Assembly: GCA_964247055.1 (NCBI GenBank)
Contig: OZ176050.1
Coordinates: forward strand, 6,758,001-6,822,000
Length of the DNA stretch: 64,000 bases
Reading direction: 5' to 3'
DNA from: Paragordius varius
Taxonomy: Eukaryota; Nematomorpha
Numbering within the stretch: the stretch's first letter is position 1; every line of letters starts with the position of its first letter. Made by a program: the position numbers and the translations under genes. Below the pieces are notes generated by a model. That model had not been told where the DNA came from, did no database searches, and was given only the letters and a program-made list of their open reading frames with translations. Of the stretch, positions 47,443 through 61,300 are shown in pieces.

Positions 47443-50233
47443 ATATATATATATATATATATATAATAAATTAATCAAAATGCTTTTCAGTTTTATATTG
47501 TTATTAACAAAATTCTTAACTAAGTTATTACCCGGCGAATTGGGATAGCGACTACTCGGCTTTTTAACTTAGATTGATCGCCTTTTACCTTTTTGGACGA
47601 TGAATGATAATTTTAATAGGCGGAGTCTATTTTATAAATTAGCCCATCTTTGTCTTGAAAATAAACGATATGGCGACTGTTGGGAGGTTGATCCACATTT
47701 TTATGGCGCTCTTATATTCTAAATGAATTTAAAGGAGTATCCAATCATAAAATTAAATTCACTTAACCATAACCTGTGCCTCCATAAAATTTTCAGTAAT
47801 AAATTTAAACCAAATACCATACTCCCAATTTTTTTGATTTAACGCTAAATTCCGGAAAAATTTAAAAGCAACATTTAACATTTATCTATATGAAATATTC
47901 GGGAATGAGATTTATCTATTGCAAAAAGACAGTGAAACCTATTTAGGACGCTGGTCAGAACCAAATCATTGACCATTTTTTTAAAATATTGTTCGCGCAA
48001 TTTTGATTGCGAATGCGATTGTTCATGCTGGATTAACTAAAACATTTGATGTATAAAAAATGGTCTTCACAAAGGTTCTATATATATTCATATATAATAA
48101 AGCTAACAAATTATGGCCAAATACTTAACTCACTTTAAAGAATTATTAGCAATAAAATATATGCGTACGAAGTATTACAGAAATCTTATTACAAACAAAA
48201 ATCAAAAATGTCATATCTCAATTAGCAGGTGCGTGTTTATTACAGATAATCTTTCAATTTAAGTTTAAATCCATATTAATAATGAATATTAATTAGTAAT
48301 TATTATATAAATCTTATTTTTGACAGATATTTTTTGAAAATGAACATTCCTTGATCGGGACGTATAAGAGTTTTTTAAAAAAGCTCTTGATGAGGATGGC
48401 AATATATGAAAATATTTTAGGTGTTTTGTCTTTGATCATAACAATTGGAAGACTTTTGGGGATATGTTTTCAAATAACGCTTACAGGGTAAATAAAATAT
48501 CTGAACTAAATAAAATTTATTCATGCCTGCAAGTTTTCGAAAAAATGTATCAATATTTAACAAAATAGGGTCAATTTTATGGTGGGAGCTACACCCAGTA
48601 ACTAATTGTTGAACCCGCCCTACTATGCTCGTCTACTTGGTAAGAAGATGGGTGCAGTATTGGATAATACAATAGATTTCCAATGTAAAAATATAAATTA
48701 AATATTAGCCACTAAATAGCATTGTCTTGAACCGAGACCACCCAAATCAATCAAAATCTTCCAAAATTGTACTACCGGTTTCGATTGGTAAACCACTCTG
48801 GTTTTAATTTAACTTTCTCGAGAATAACCCTGTTTGGAATTTATGATAAGCCAAGTTGTTCCAGTTCCATACTCCAACATAGCTGGTTTCTATGTTGTTT
48901 TTCAGACAGAGGGAAAGATAAAATCTTAGTTTATAATACAACAATTCTAGCAGCAAAGATCGATTTTTTCATTATTTAAATAATCGATATAAATGCATAT
49001 TAAAACATAATACCATATATTAAACTTTTGATTTTGTTTTTTATTCTAATGGTAAAAATATAACAATTAACTCCATGCCAAAACGGAGACATGGAAAATA
49101 GGAAACCCTTAATTTCATTATTTGACTAAAATTATTATAGCTACAATCGTATTTCAAGTTTTAATCCACTCTAAATAACTTATGTTCAGAAGGATTAGTC
49201 TAAAAGATATTTATTTAAAAATTTAACTACAACTCTATATAGTATTTTGGGAATATCGTTAATACAATAATCTTTAATAAAAATACATTATTAAAAGGTA
49301 TATTTATTTGATATATTTATTTAATTGTCAAAATGTAATTTGAGAAAAAGGAATGCTTGATAAAAATTGATAAACTCAGCATCCAAGTTAAAACCGGTTC
49401 CAATCAATATCAACGATTTGGCATTTATTAAAACCCTTTTTTCATTTAAGGAAGGTTATACTTTCACCGCTAAGAAACCATTCTGGGTTTTAATTTTTTG
49501 GTGGTCAGAAGCTCCAACAAGTTCCCTTTATTGCCGCTTTGAATGCATATTTTAAATTAATTAAGAAATGGTAGTTTCATAATTATAATGCCAATCTGGT
49601 AAAATTATTTTATTTTGCTAAATGTTTTACTATTTAAACTTACTTAAAAAAGCTGGATAATTTTAAATTAGAGAATAATTTTAATGATAACTTTAACTTT
49701 TCTTATATCAAACAATATCATGCATTTGGCACAGTAAAAACTTATTTTTCGATTTGCCTAATTTAATTAGCTAGATGCATCAAATAATATAAATAATTGA
49801 AATCAGTTTATAAATCATCTAATCTAATCATACCTTAGAATATATATTTAATCAGCTAAAAGTATCTATAACAAATTATGAAAATTTCATAATTATTGTG
49901 TAATTAGTTCAAATATAATCCTCAATATATTCATATGTCTAAAATTATTTAAAACATAATTCCTAAGTAGGTTGTGATATCAAATTTCTCAGTTGATTAT
50001 AGTCATATACTAACGATTTGTATTTAATTTCTCAGGAATCTTTAGTTCTATATTTTTTTATGTCGTTTTTTATGGCATTGATACAGTTTTCTGTTCATTT
50101 TATTTAACTAAATAATTAAGTAAGTATAAGTATATTAAATAATTATCTTGTCAAAACATATGCACGTACTAAAGAAAATAAATTTATGTATTATGGCAAA
50201 GATATATTTAAATTCTTACTTTAAAACAAATAT
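47443..50233. other. Intergenic stretch upstream of the secreted protein gene
   Basis: A (TA)n run at 47442-47466 is followed by AT-rich DNA. Short GC-richer patches (47520-47580, 48590-48660) show no supported gene or element. The region immediately before 50234 should contain the promoter of the downstream gene. Confidence 0.35.
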
Positions 50234-52523
50234 ATGTCATCATTATCATCGAAATACTTTCCGATTTGGTTAATTCTAGGTTTCGACACTATTATAGTCA
50301 ATTACATTCATGCTGGGCCAATTGTATTAGACCAAGACTATCTTAAAGCCTTGGGATATTCTCCAGACCTTAAATATTATGAAACAGAAAGCGGCGAAGT
50401 AATTGAACGCGTTAAAGATTCGCCCATGTTGGCCAAAGATAAAATACTTTCCATGATGATGGATCCTAGTTTTGATTTTTTTGATGAAAAGAATTTTCCC
50501 AACCATTGGTATCCCCCAGAACCGGAACTTTTGCTATCACGATTAGGGAGTGCCCATAGGCAAAGACCTAAACATATGTATTTTGGGGATGCGTCGAGAA
50601 AGCATAAAAAAGATGTGAAAAAAGCCGAAGACTTATACAACGTAGCGAATGATGTTAATGGAAAAAGCAATTTATATCAGCCCTATGAGTTGGTCCAAAA
50701 AGGTTATGCGAAAGAAATCCCTGAATTCCATGAAGGAGATAAGATAAAAGAAATTAAAGAAGATCTACAACCAAAAACAAACTACAAGCAAAAAGATTTC
50801 AATCAATATCAAAAATATGATTCAAATTTCGAGAAAGAAAATATCGGAACTTATCAAAAAAGCAGTAGTTATGCCAAATCTCAAACTTCTAATAACGATA
50901 TACCTGAACCTGATATCACGGAGAATGGAATCAATCAAAATGAACCTATTGTAAATGAATATTTTGATTTACGAAAGGATAAAACATACGAAGATTATTT
51001 AAAAAGAATTCCAGACTATGCAAAATATCCTACAAATCAACCAGATGCTGAGAAGCAAAATATTGACGTTACAACACCCAAACCCTATGTATCACCATAT
51101 GGATATGCCCATAGTGCACCCATTATGTCTTCAACGCCTACAAATAGAATCTTTTACAAATATAGTCAAAACAATCCAAATATTTATGTACGACATCCTG
51201 GATATTCTGATTCTCAGCAAAGATTACCATATTACAATAGTAATTTAGGTATTTATTTGCATGTTTTATATTTAACGCTGTCACAATTTTGTAAAATAAA
51301 TTTAAATCTGAATATAAAAAATTAGCTTCAAAAAATCGCCCGGGTCGAACAAAGAGGATGCACTAATTAATTATCTTTTAACATATATTTAAATAAAATG
51401 CTTATAATACCTAAATTGTTTTCTTCTGTATTTTATTTTTAAAGAATATAATTAAATTGTATCGATAAGAGTTTGAGGGTTAATACACCTGTCTGTTACA
51501 GCTAAGGGCACATGTTAATGAGATTACACATTTTATAGACCATATATATTTGTTTATCATTACATAGGATATTACTATCAGGTAGGCAATATAGTTATAC
51601 CCCCCGAGATTATAGCAAATGAAATTATTCGTCTCAACCATGAAAGTTATGACGCAAAATATGAAGACAATAAAGAACCGTCTTTGCCAGAACATTTGGG
51701 GCATCATGTCCAACCACAAACATCAATAGTTGATTACAACCAGATTGTCAGTTCGAATAAAATGCAATATAATCAAGCATATCCTAACAATAAATTTAAT
51801 TATCCGGTAAATAAGGTACAGCCACACCCATATTATTATTATAGTCCAAATCAAAACCCGTTACATAGTAATCAGAAACCCCACATTCCAAATACTGATC
51901 CACAATATAAATATGTATACTCAACACCAATAAATTCACAACCATTAAAATTAGCACAAGCAGAAAATCAATATTATTACCCTAATAATCTTGACGGATT
52001 GACGTCAAACTACGTTTCTAGTGAAGCAAATGTTGTGGCCCAGCCATCGGCGTCTTTTAATTTGATAAATGAAAACCAACTTGAACAAGAAGGGCCAGTT
52101 CAAAATGATCTCCAAAATCAAATATATCCTCCGCCGATTGAGGAAGACCCTGAGGACATTGAATCACAAAACGATAAAATTGAAATGACTTATCCATATG
52201 TCGTAATAAATGGCCAGGCTTATGATGTTCCAATGGAAACTAATGCTGGCATTAAAGTTCCAATAAAAAACTCTCCAAACAAAAAACGAACAGGTGTGAA
52301 AAATGGTAGAGGTGTACTGAAATCGGATACTGAATTGAGTGGTAATAAAATAACCTACGCTAAAGATCCTCAAAACATACCCAAAGCTGTGCATAAGGTA
52401 CCGTTAACGAAAAAAACTCACACCGACTTAGGTAAATATATCAAACTTATGATGCCCTACAAAAGATTTGTTAATCAACATCAACTCGTCAAGAGTGGTA
52501 AAGAATGGATTCAGATTTTTTAA
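50234..52523 (+). CDS. Predicted secreted Tyr/Asn/Pro-rich protein, function unknown
   Basis: Two exons (50234-51248 and 51568-52523) join in phase to 656 residues. The N-terminus YFPIWLILGFDTIIVNYIHA resembles a signal peptide, with likely cleavage before GPIVLDQDYLK. A fairly structured N-terminal part follows (DYLKALGYSPDLKYYETESG, PNHWYPPEPELLLSRLG). The rest is low complexity: Tyr, Asn, Gln, Pro and Lys in YxxY, NQN and PxxYxYxYP patterns. The C-terminus is basic with GRGVLKSDTEL and TKKTHTDLGKYIKLMMPYKRF. Such composition is seen in arthropod cuticular, adhesive or matrix proteins, but no Rebers-Riddiford or chitin-binding domain is visible. I do not recognise an orthologue. Intron is 319 nt. 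Confidence 0.75.
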
Positions 52524-52604
52524 TTTATACATTAATTTTTGATTTTTATAATGATTCAAGGTTAGAAAACAATAAATTTTATACAATTTTGATATTGTAA
52601 ATCA

Positions 52605-54440
52605 GGGGTGTCCAACACAAATGGCTTGAAGAGCCACCTTTTCGACCTCAAAATTCCAAAGAGCCACTTTTTATTATATATATCAAGACATTGGTAACAA
52701 ATTAATTTATTATATTAACATATAGATGTGCTAATTTTCATATCAAAAAGAAAATAAACAGTATATATATAAAATAATGCTTTGCTAATTAAATTATATC
52801 AATGTGTAAAAAAAAGATAAAAATACATGGATATGGTAAACTTATTACAATTCGATAGTATGACTAGAGTAGAGTGTGGTAAATTTAATCGCCAAAATGT
52901 AACCTTTTCTTATCTAATAAAAATAAAAGAAATAAATATTTTTCATTGCATAATTAAATTTTTAATGGGATATTTGTTTTGTATTTTTTTGGCTAAATTT
53001 ATTGAGATCTATATCAATATTTGATACAGCACATCTCAATTCATTCTCCAAGTTTTCATCAGTTAATAAAGAACGTGAAAAAGATTTTGTGTATTTCATT
53101 TTAGAAAAAAAAACTTTTACAAAGATAAATGGACCCAAGAGCACAAATTAATCTCTGTGCAAAAATTCTTAAATTAGGAAATTTATCAAATGTTATATAT
53201 TTTTTATAAAATTTAATTTTATTTGTTTGCCCAAATAATAATTTTAATTCATTATTGGATTGCAAATCTAGTAATTCATTTGTAAATTAATAGGAGTGTA
53301 GATAGCTTCAACGTAGATTGGACAACAAAATAAATCAAATATTTTTTCATATTTTGTCATATCCCCGTATCGATTATTAAAAGCTTTTGATAATATGTTA
53401 ATTTGATCTCCATATTTTGAAAAATCGTTAGTCGGCTTTAAATCTATTCAATTCTGGAAAATGTTCAGCATTATTTTTTTTAAATAGCATTCAAATAACG
53501 TCAATTTTTTAAAAAACGCTTTAATATGGTTATTCGCATCAACAATTTATCTTTCTTTTGCAAAGATTAATTTAATTGATTTAGTTTTTCGGTAATATCT
53601 ACGGAAAAGCATAAATCTGACAACCAATCTTCATTGGTTAATTCCTCTACCAAATAATTATTCTGCAATAAAAAAATATTTATTTCTTTTAATAAATAAT
53701 AAAACCTATTTTAACAATAATTTCACGGTTCCCTTGTTTTTTCCCATCATAGCTGAGGCACCATCTGTTGTCAAACAAGATAGCAATACATTTTAAAATT
53801 GCATGAAACATATTATCTCCCTTAGTTGTATATTTCATCAGAAGTTACCTATCATATCTTCTGTTATATTAAAAAATTCATATATCCTTCGAATAAAGAC
53901 TACCAATTGTGATATGTTGATTGAATGACAAGTAAAACGCCACAAAATTTTGATTTCTGTCTCTTAGGGAAAGTTGAATTTCTTCTGCGATGTCTGTAAT
54001 TCGTTGACACATAGTATTGCGCGAAAGACTTATAGTGATTGTACGCACTAAAAAAATAAACGCCATCCAGAGATATTTTAGAGATGTATGAAATCCTTAC
54101 CACATACTATTTGCTAATTATTTTTTCTACCGCTAAAAATGTCCCAAATAAAAAATACTTAAAAATTAATTAATCCTAAAGGTATTTTATAACAGAGCTT
54201 GACTCCATTACCTATATGTAAAATTGTTAAAAATCTTCATCTCAAACTTTGCCGCCATTTCCAATAATTTTTAAAATCGCTTATGCAACAAACAAATAAA
54301 TGTATATTATGGTTAAAAATGTAAATTATTAACTTTAAAAACATTTTAGAGTACATTTTACCAGTAAAAACTTGATATATTTGGATAATACCAGCTATTC
54401 GTTTTAATCGTCTTTTACTGTCCCAATTGTAGAGTCCAAC
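52605..54440 (-). pseudogene. Decayed second hAT transposon
   Basis: The left end CAGGGGTGTCCAACAC..GGCTTGAAGAGCCAC is typical of hAT/Charlie termini. A diverged partner AGAGTCCAACACACTG lies near 54431-54446. On the minus strand, broken frames read LCFSVDITEKLNQLNLSLQ and, near the C-terminus, LLTDENLENELRCAVSNIDI, as in the hAT (GTF2IRD2/ZBED5-like) dimerisation region. Many stops; unrelated in sequence to the hAT at 30-34 kb. Confidence 0.7.
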
Positions 54441-54702
54441 ACACTGTAAAAATATATTTTATCTAATACATGAGAAAAATGTTTGATAAATTATTAACCA
54501 AAATAACTTTAAAAACTGTAGATCATTAACAAAAATAAGCCCAGGGGTATAAAACTCCCCCAAAAAGAAAACTGGCACAAAAAGAGTGAAAAAGGAATGA
54601 AGTGTTTAAAATAAATAACTATGGTTATATTCAATTATATTAACATTTAGCTATAATTAGAATATAATAAAATTAGGTCTTAATTTTTCTCCTAAATTTT
54701 AA

Positions 54703-55268
54703 CCATTCGATTCAAATTGGGCATCTAAATACCCCAGACTAAATTTTAATTAGGATTTTCAAAAAACTACTGAATGAAACGGTCCCAATTTAAATTTATG
54801 CTTCTATCCTAATAAAAATTATATAAATATGCTAAAATATCTAAATAAAATTTTGTTTTGAAAAAAAGTTCTATGGCAAACTACTTCGACGCCATTTTTA
54901 TTTTACAAAATTTTTGCAAAATATCGTTTTTATTTTTAAAATTAAGCTAATTTTTTATTTAAATTACAACAAACATTGATAGAAATAGAAAGAGCATTAT
55001 ATTTTGTATTATTTTTTAATTTTACCATTGCACACATGTCACGTTGACTAAATTTTTACCTTTTGGTTTTAGCTTAAAATAAGTGATATCAAGTATTTTT
55101 GAATAAAATTTTTTATATATATCGGTTTTTTAATGTTATATAAGTGCAAAATTTTGGCATCGTTTCGATTCCTTCCATATTTTTAAAAGAATTTAATTTT
55201 AAACAGACCTGGGGTATTTAACTACCCCTTGAATCGAAAGACTAAAATGAATGTGTTGTATCCAAGTG
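54703..55268 (-). mobile_element. TTAA-type MITE, copy M5
   Basis: TTAA on both sides (54699-54702, 55269-55272). Ends CCATTCGATTCAAATTGGGC and GTTGTATCCAAGTG match the family. It stops only 82 bp before the Regnase start codon. Confidence 0.8.
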
Positions 55269-55350
55269 TTAAATTATTATAACTGTGGTATATTGAAAAT
55301 AATATCATCTAAGCATGTGAAACTTTATATTATTTTTGATCTTGTCCACA

Positions 55351-58300
55351 ATGTCTAGAGATAATTTGTCTCTGGAAATAAATAAATCTAGTCATCTTAG
55401 ACCAATAATAATTGATGGAAGCAATGTAGCAATGAAGTAAAATATTTTATATATTTTAGCCATGGTAATAAGAAAGTTTTTTCATGCAAAGGTATCGAAA
55501 TTTGTGTGAATTGGTTTCTTAGCCGCGGTCATGAGCAAGTTATTGTTATTGTACCACAATGGCGTACCGAAGGCTCAAAAGAGGAAACACCAATAGAAAG
55601 TTTTTGATCATATATAAATTAATATAGATCAGGAAGTTTTGCATTCTTTGGAGTCTACCAAACACCTTGTATTTACTCCTTGTCGTAAAGTTATCGTATA
55701 TGATGAAAACCCTGATAATTACAGTAAGGTTGAAAACGATGTATCACCAAAGAAAGAAAAATCTCTTCGATTGCGACCCCCGCCTAAATATAAAAAAATT
55801 GTATGCTATGATGACAGGTATAATATCAGTACCTCTTATTTATTTTTATTTAAGTCAATTTGATATCAAATTCAATATAGTATCTAACATTAAATATCTT
55901 CAGACAATGATATTTTTACGTATGTTTATTATGTCTTGCATATAAATATGTATAACCAACATATCCCGGAACTTGGCGATTGCATATTATTTGTCGTACT
56001 CTCTTTGTTGTCGTTATTTTAAACTCTCTTATTTTTAGATTAAATTTTAATATTTAAGGATATGTATTGATTATCTCAGCAATTTTTCTCGTGATGTATC
56101 ATGTGAATAACTCTAATTAATAATTTTAATTGTTTGTTTTTTAAAAATTATACTGTTTACAACCACTCAATTTTTAATATTAATTTTATAGTGTATATGT
56201 GATTTGTAAAATGCATTAACATTCAAGAGATCTTGCATTCTTATTATAACAAATTAATATAATTTTATCGGTAATTAATGTTCAACGATAGAATTTTTTT
56301 TAAATTGGAGGCATTGCTTATATTATAAATGATATTACTATCAAATTTGTTAATATGCTTTTGATAGACTAATTTTTGTTATAATAAGGATGTAAGATAT
56401 ATTAATTTTTTTATCAATATATTACTTAGTCTAATTTTTAAAATAAAATTATTATTGTTATTTATCGTTGATCATTTTTAAGTAAAGCATTATCCGGATT
56501 TGCTATCTCAGATTGACATATTTTTTTATTAATTACATTAATTTAAGAAAAAGTTTTTTGCTGATTCTTAATAAAAAAAATTTAAATATCTTGTAATAAT
56601 GGTGCGAAGCGAAAATGCTACATTATAAATCATATATTATTCGACTTCAGGATAATGAAATCGAATATAGCGGTTACAAGCTAGAAAAAAGTTATTATTT
56701 TTTTCGACTTTGTCAAAATCAAAAAATCGCATTTTTGTCGCACATTAGGCTGAATAAAATTATATAATGGAGAAAAACGCGTCAATATAATCATATTTGT
56801 TAATATATACCATCTTCTAAACGTATTCGATAAAGATTAATTTTTAAGTTGTTTTGAAGACTAACAAAAGTTAAACCTTAAATATCGCATTTTAGCGTCA
56901 AAATATCTTAAAAACTTGATATTAAGTGGTAAAATATTTTAATGTTTATCTTATATCATATATTTACTTATATATCTAGAGTGTACTCAATATATCACGT
57001 TAAAAATTAATTTAAAGCTAAAAAAAGTATTTTTTAAAGATTAGCGTATAATTTTTATAAAACTACCATATATTAATTATAAATAATCGGCTCATTTATT
57101 TGATTTGGGAATTTTTCGCCCCAAAGTTGTAATTGAGTGTTTAGTGCCATTTTGGTTACTGGGCTCTTCGGTAAAACTCCCTTACTCGTTAAACTATGTC
57201 GGTAGATCTTTTTTCTCCATCGAATTGTATACAAAGGTAGTTATTATATAAATATTAGGTGTTTACACCTCCGCTATGCTGCGAATGGTTAAATTCTTTT
57301 ATATAAACCTTAAATCATTTTTGAACGCGATATATTGGGTAAACTGGGATAGTTCAAATAAAATTCAAATTTTTTATCGCCTAAACACAAGTTTTTAGGA
57401 TTTTAATTTGAAAAGTGCGATTAGTTATGGTTCCTGTAAGACCTTCAAGGACCACTTGAAAAATTCTAAAATCTCTATCAATAATATTTTGTTTTTAGGG
57501 TTTCATGGGGAATATATTAACATATATTTCGTTGCGGCATTTTCTCCATTGTATTTAATTTAACCTAATGTGCGACAAAAATGCAATTTCTTGATTTACA
57601 CTTAAAGCGAAATTAACTTAACTTTTTCCTAGCCTGTTACCGCATCTATTACCGATATTCATTGCTTTGAAACTAATAGCTATCGAAGATATATGATATA
57701 TAAATGTGGCATTTTTGATCCCATTTTACCGCACAGTGTATTAACCGATCCACTTGTGCCATATGGCATGATTACTGAAATAAAATTTTTATAAATTTTA
57801 CCATTCTCTTTTTCTGTTACTTCATCACCTCTTTACCTTTTTGTCAGTTGACATATTGGGCTAGTTTATATCTTAGAGTTTCGTACATAAATGTTTTAAA
57901 AGTTATCTTCGTTAAAATTTAATTATCGGACATTCTTCTTATGTGTTAGATAAAAAACTTCCACAGTTTTGTGATTTCTCGAGTCTAAAATCGGGACATC
58001 TTTAAAACACGATTAAAACAAACAGCTGATATAACAATCCAAATTAATCAACTTTGCTGGTAAAATAAGCCTGAAAACTTTTCAAAGTTAAGTATTGACA
58101 TTTTCTAATCATAATATACCTTTATTTGCCTGTTGCATTAGCGATTTAATAAAATTTATATAAAAAAATAGCGGCAAAAAGTTAAAGATGAGGTTTTTTT
58201 GTATAATGCTCTCATATTTCTAACGGCTTAAGATAAATACTTTGAAGATAAATTTAAATTTCAAAGGGATATAAAATTACCTCAAAAGGTAATGGAGTGT

Positions 58301-61300
58301 TAATATATTTATTAATATTCATTATAAATAAATAGACTCAATATGTTTGTACCCAAAATCAATATTTTCTGACCTAGTCCGAGATCCGTGTGACATGGTG
58401 CCATTTTTAAAATTGAATATTATTGTTTTTAAAAAATTATTAAATTAATAATATATATTTCTTCACTTATAATGCGCCGATGCAGAATCGGACCATTTTT
58501 TTAATTAATTTTTGGAACCTGCCTTAACCCAATCTAAAAAATTCCTAAATATTTATCCACCAAAATCGCTTATAAACAATTTTTCGGGGAAATGCATTTA
58601 GATTTAATAATGGCATTATTTGTTCATCTCATAGCCGAGCCTTTTCAAATACTCCTCACCCCCGTAAAATTGTTTTTAACCAAAAAATTTAATCCCAAAT
58701 ATATTATTTCTTAAAAGCGAATTTTAGAAAACTTGTAAGACCATATAAAGTTAAAAATGTCTTGGATATTTCCAAAGGCGTCTTTTTTAAATTAGTCCCT
58801 GTGTAGTGTATTACCCTTTGTATAAACCCCCAAAAATCTGCATTTATATTAATTTAGAAACTTGTTATATTCAATCAATGGCCATTTTTTCCTTTAAGAA
58901 TGCGATGGTCAGTATAACTAATTTACAAATAATTGATTCGACTAAGTCCCATCGACGCGTGGCACGACAACTTATGTAATTTTGTTAATACAATGACTAC
59001 ACCTTCAGCATAGGACATGATAAAAAAGTAATCAATGCAATATTTTGCGCGAACCAACCTATTAATTATAAATAGAATTTGGAGGTCTCGATAAAAGTTC
59101 AAAAACTATGTTTACATTTACTGTGAAAATATTATCTTTTTTAATATTGTTATTGTTGTTATTAAAAGGTAGTCGCTAAGCGTTTTTTAGCTATCGTATA
59201 GATTAAAAGTTCTCTATTTCGGACGATCTTAGGCCACGTGAATAATTTCAAAAAACATATTAGGGTTGCCTCTTTTACGGGTTTTTCTATCAAACCTCTT
59301 TAGGTAATATTTTTCTCCTGATTCATTTTATTGTCAGTTAGCATAGAAAGTTTTATAAAGTTTATGACTATGCCTTATTCAATGCTCTCAAAGTTAACAC
59401 CAAGGTTTTTCAGGCCTTTAAGTGTGTAGCGATATTTCAATCGTTTAACCCTATATAATATAATTCGATGCAATAGTGATGCGTTTTTCGTTCAGAAGAT
59501 GCCCCAAACCCATATCTCTCTATTTACGCAAATGTATAGCGAAATATGAAAAATATATTGCTTATTATACCCTAGTTAAAGCTCACTTCTTTTTTAACAT
59601 TTTTTAGTTATTATCTTCACGTACAAAAATGTTTCTTGTCCGCAAAATAGCATTTTTCCAACCATTTTGTTTTTCCTCTTAATTTTGGGAAAAAGTGCAT
59701 TATTATTTTTTAGACTAATAAATAAAGTACATATATAGCCACCCACGATAACTTGCAAAATGCGTCATTCTATAATTTAATTGTGTTTAACAAGACAAGG
59801 TAAATTCGCCTTTTTATTACTCAAATAAATAATTTAAGGATGAAAAAGATCATTACTTGTTTTTTTCAAATTTTTTATAGAATGTTTCATATTATTATTC
59901 CAAATAATTTGTCGAAAATGATTTTTACCTTACAGATATATCATAAAGTTGGCCATTGAAATGAATGGTATTATCGTATCAAATGACAATTACCGCGATT
60001 TAGCGATGGAATCACCCACCTTTGCGCAAGTTATAGAAAAACGGTTACTCATGTACACCTTCATAAATGATAGGTAATTTCAATCATACATTAACATTTA
60101 ATTTTCATGCTTTTTTTAACTGTGAAATTTATTTATGAGATATATTCACATTATATATATATATATATATATACATATAACTGTTTCGTTTATAAATAAT
60201 TTATTGGATATTGATAAAGGTGTAACATAATTTATTGCTTTGCATCCATATATAATGTTGGCTATTAAATTGTTTTTTATATTAAATTTAAATTTTGTAG
60301 TACATTAACCTATTCTATAGTAATATTTCTAGAAGTTTTGCGTAATAGATTGTGATACACCCGGAATATATTAAAGATTATTTGAGTAAAGTCTTGAATT
60401 AAATTATATATATTTTAAAAATATTTTTAGCCATAAATTTTACAGGAAAAGAATTAATTATTTTATCATTAATTAACCTCCATTTTTGAAAAAAAAAATG
60501 ATAGTTACCAAAGCAATTTTTTTGTTTTAATAGATTTATGCCTCCGGATGACCCATTAGGGAGGGACGGACCTAATTTAGATGATTTCCTTAAATTTGAT
60601 GAAATAACTCCAACATCTGTGACTGATAGTGTTATGATACAATCACCGTCTAACACTAATTGCACATTGACGAATTCATTAGCTTCCGAAAGTGTTGGAT
60701 ATGAAACAACTCCTCAAGATAAAGCATGTCTTCTAAATCAATCAAAACAACAACCTATTATAACGCTTCCTGTCTGCCCCTATGGTATAAATTTGATTAA
60801 TATATTGTGTTAATGTTACATTTTCTGTTTCTTACTTAAATTGTTTGCTACGTTTCTTTCAATTTTCCCAATTACGCACAACTTTTTAATTTGTTATGGC
60901 ATCCTATAACTATTATTATTATTATTACGATAATTTTTTAAATTCGTATGTCGTTTTCAACTTGAACAATACACTCAATACAAATAATAATGGGAATAAT
61001 TCTTTATTTTCAGGACCTAAATGTACCTATGGCAATAAATGTAAATTTGATCACCCAGAAAAGACAAATTTGAAGAAAAAAGTTGTAACACATCAACAAG
61101 CGTACCAAGCCATGAAAGAAATGGAAAAATATTTGGCTAAAGATAACAGTAAAATATTTTTGCCGAATTTTTTTTTCAAATTATAATTCTTGAATGATTT
61201 ATATTGGTAACTTTTTTTATAAAGGTTAACTTTATAGATATAATATACGATGTGTCAATCAACAGAAAAACTGGCCCAAAAACAATTTTTAGAAGGCATA

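Noticed and set aside
47500-47600. Second mobile-element end (ACCCGGCGAATTGGG)
   Set aside because: Resembles phrases common near Helitron-like ends, but there is no hairpin, boundary or partner to support it.
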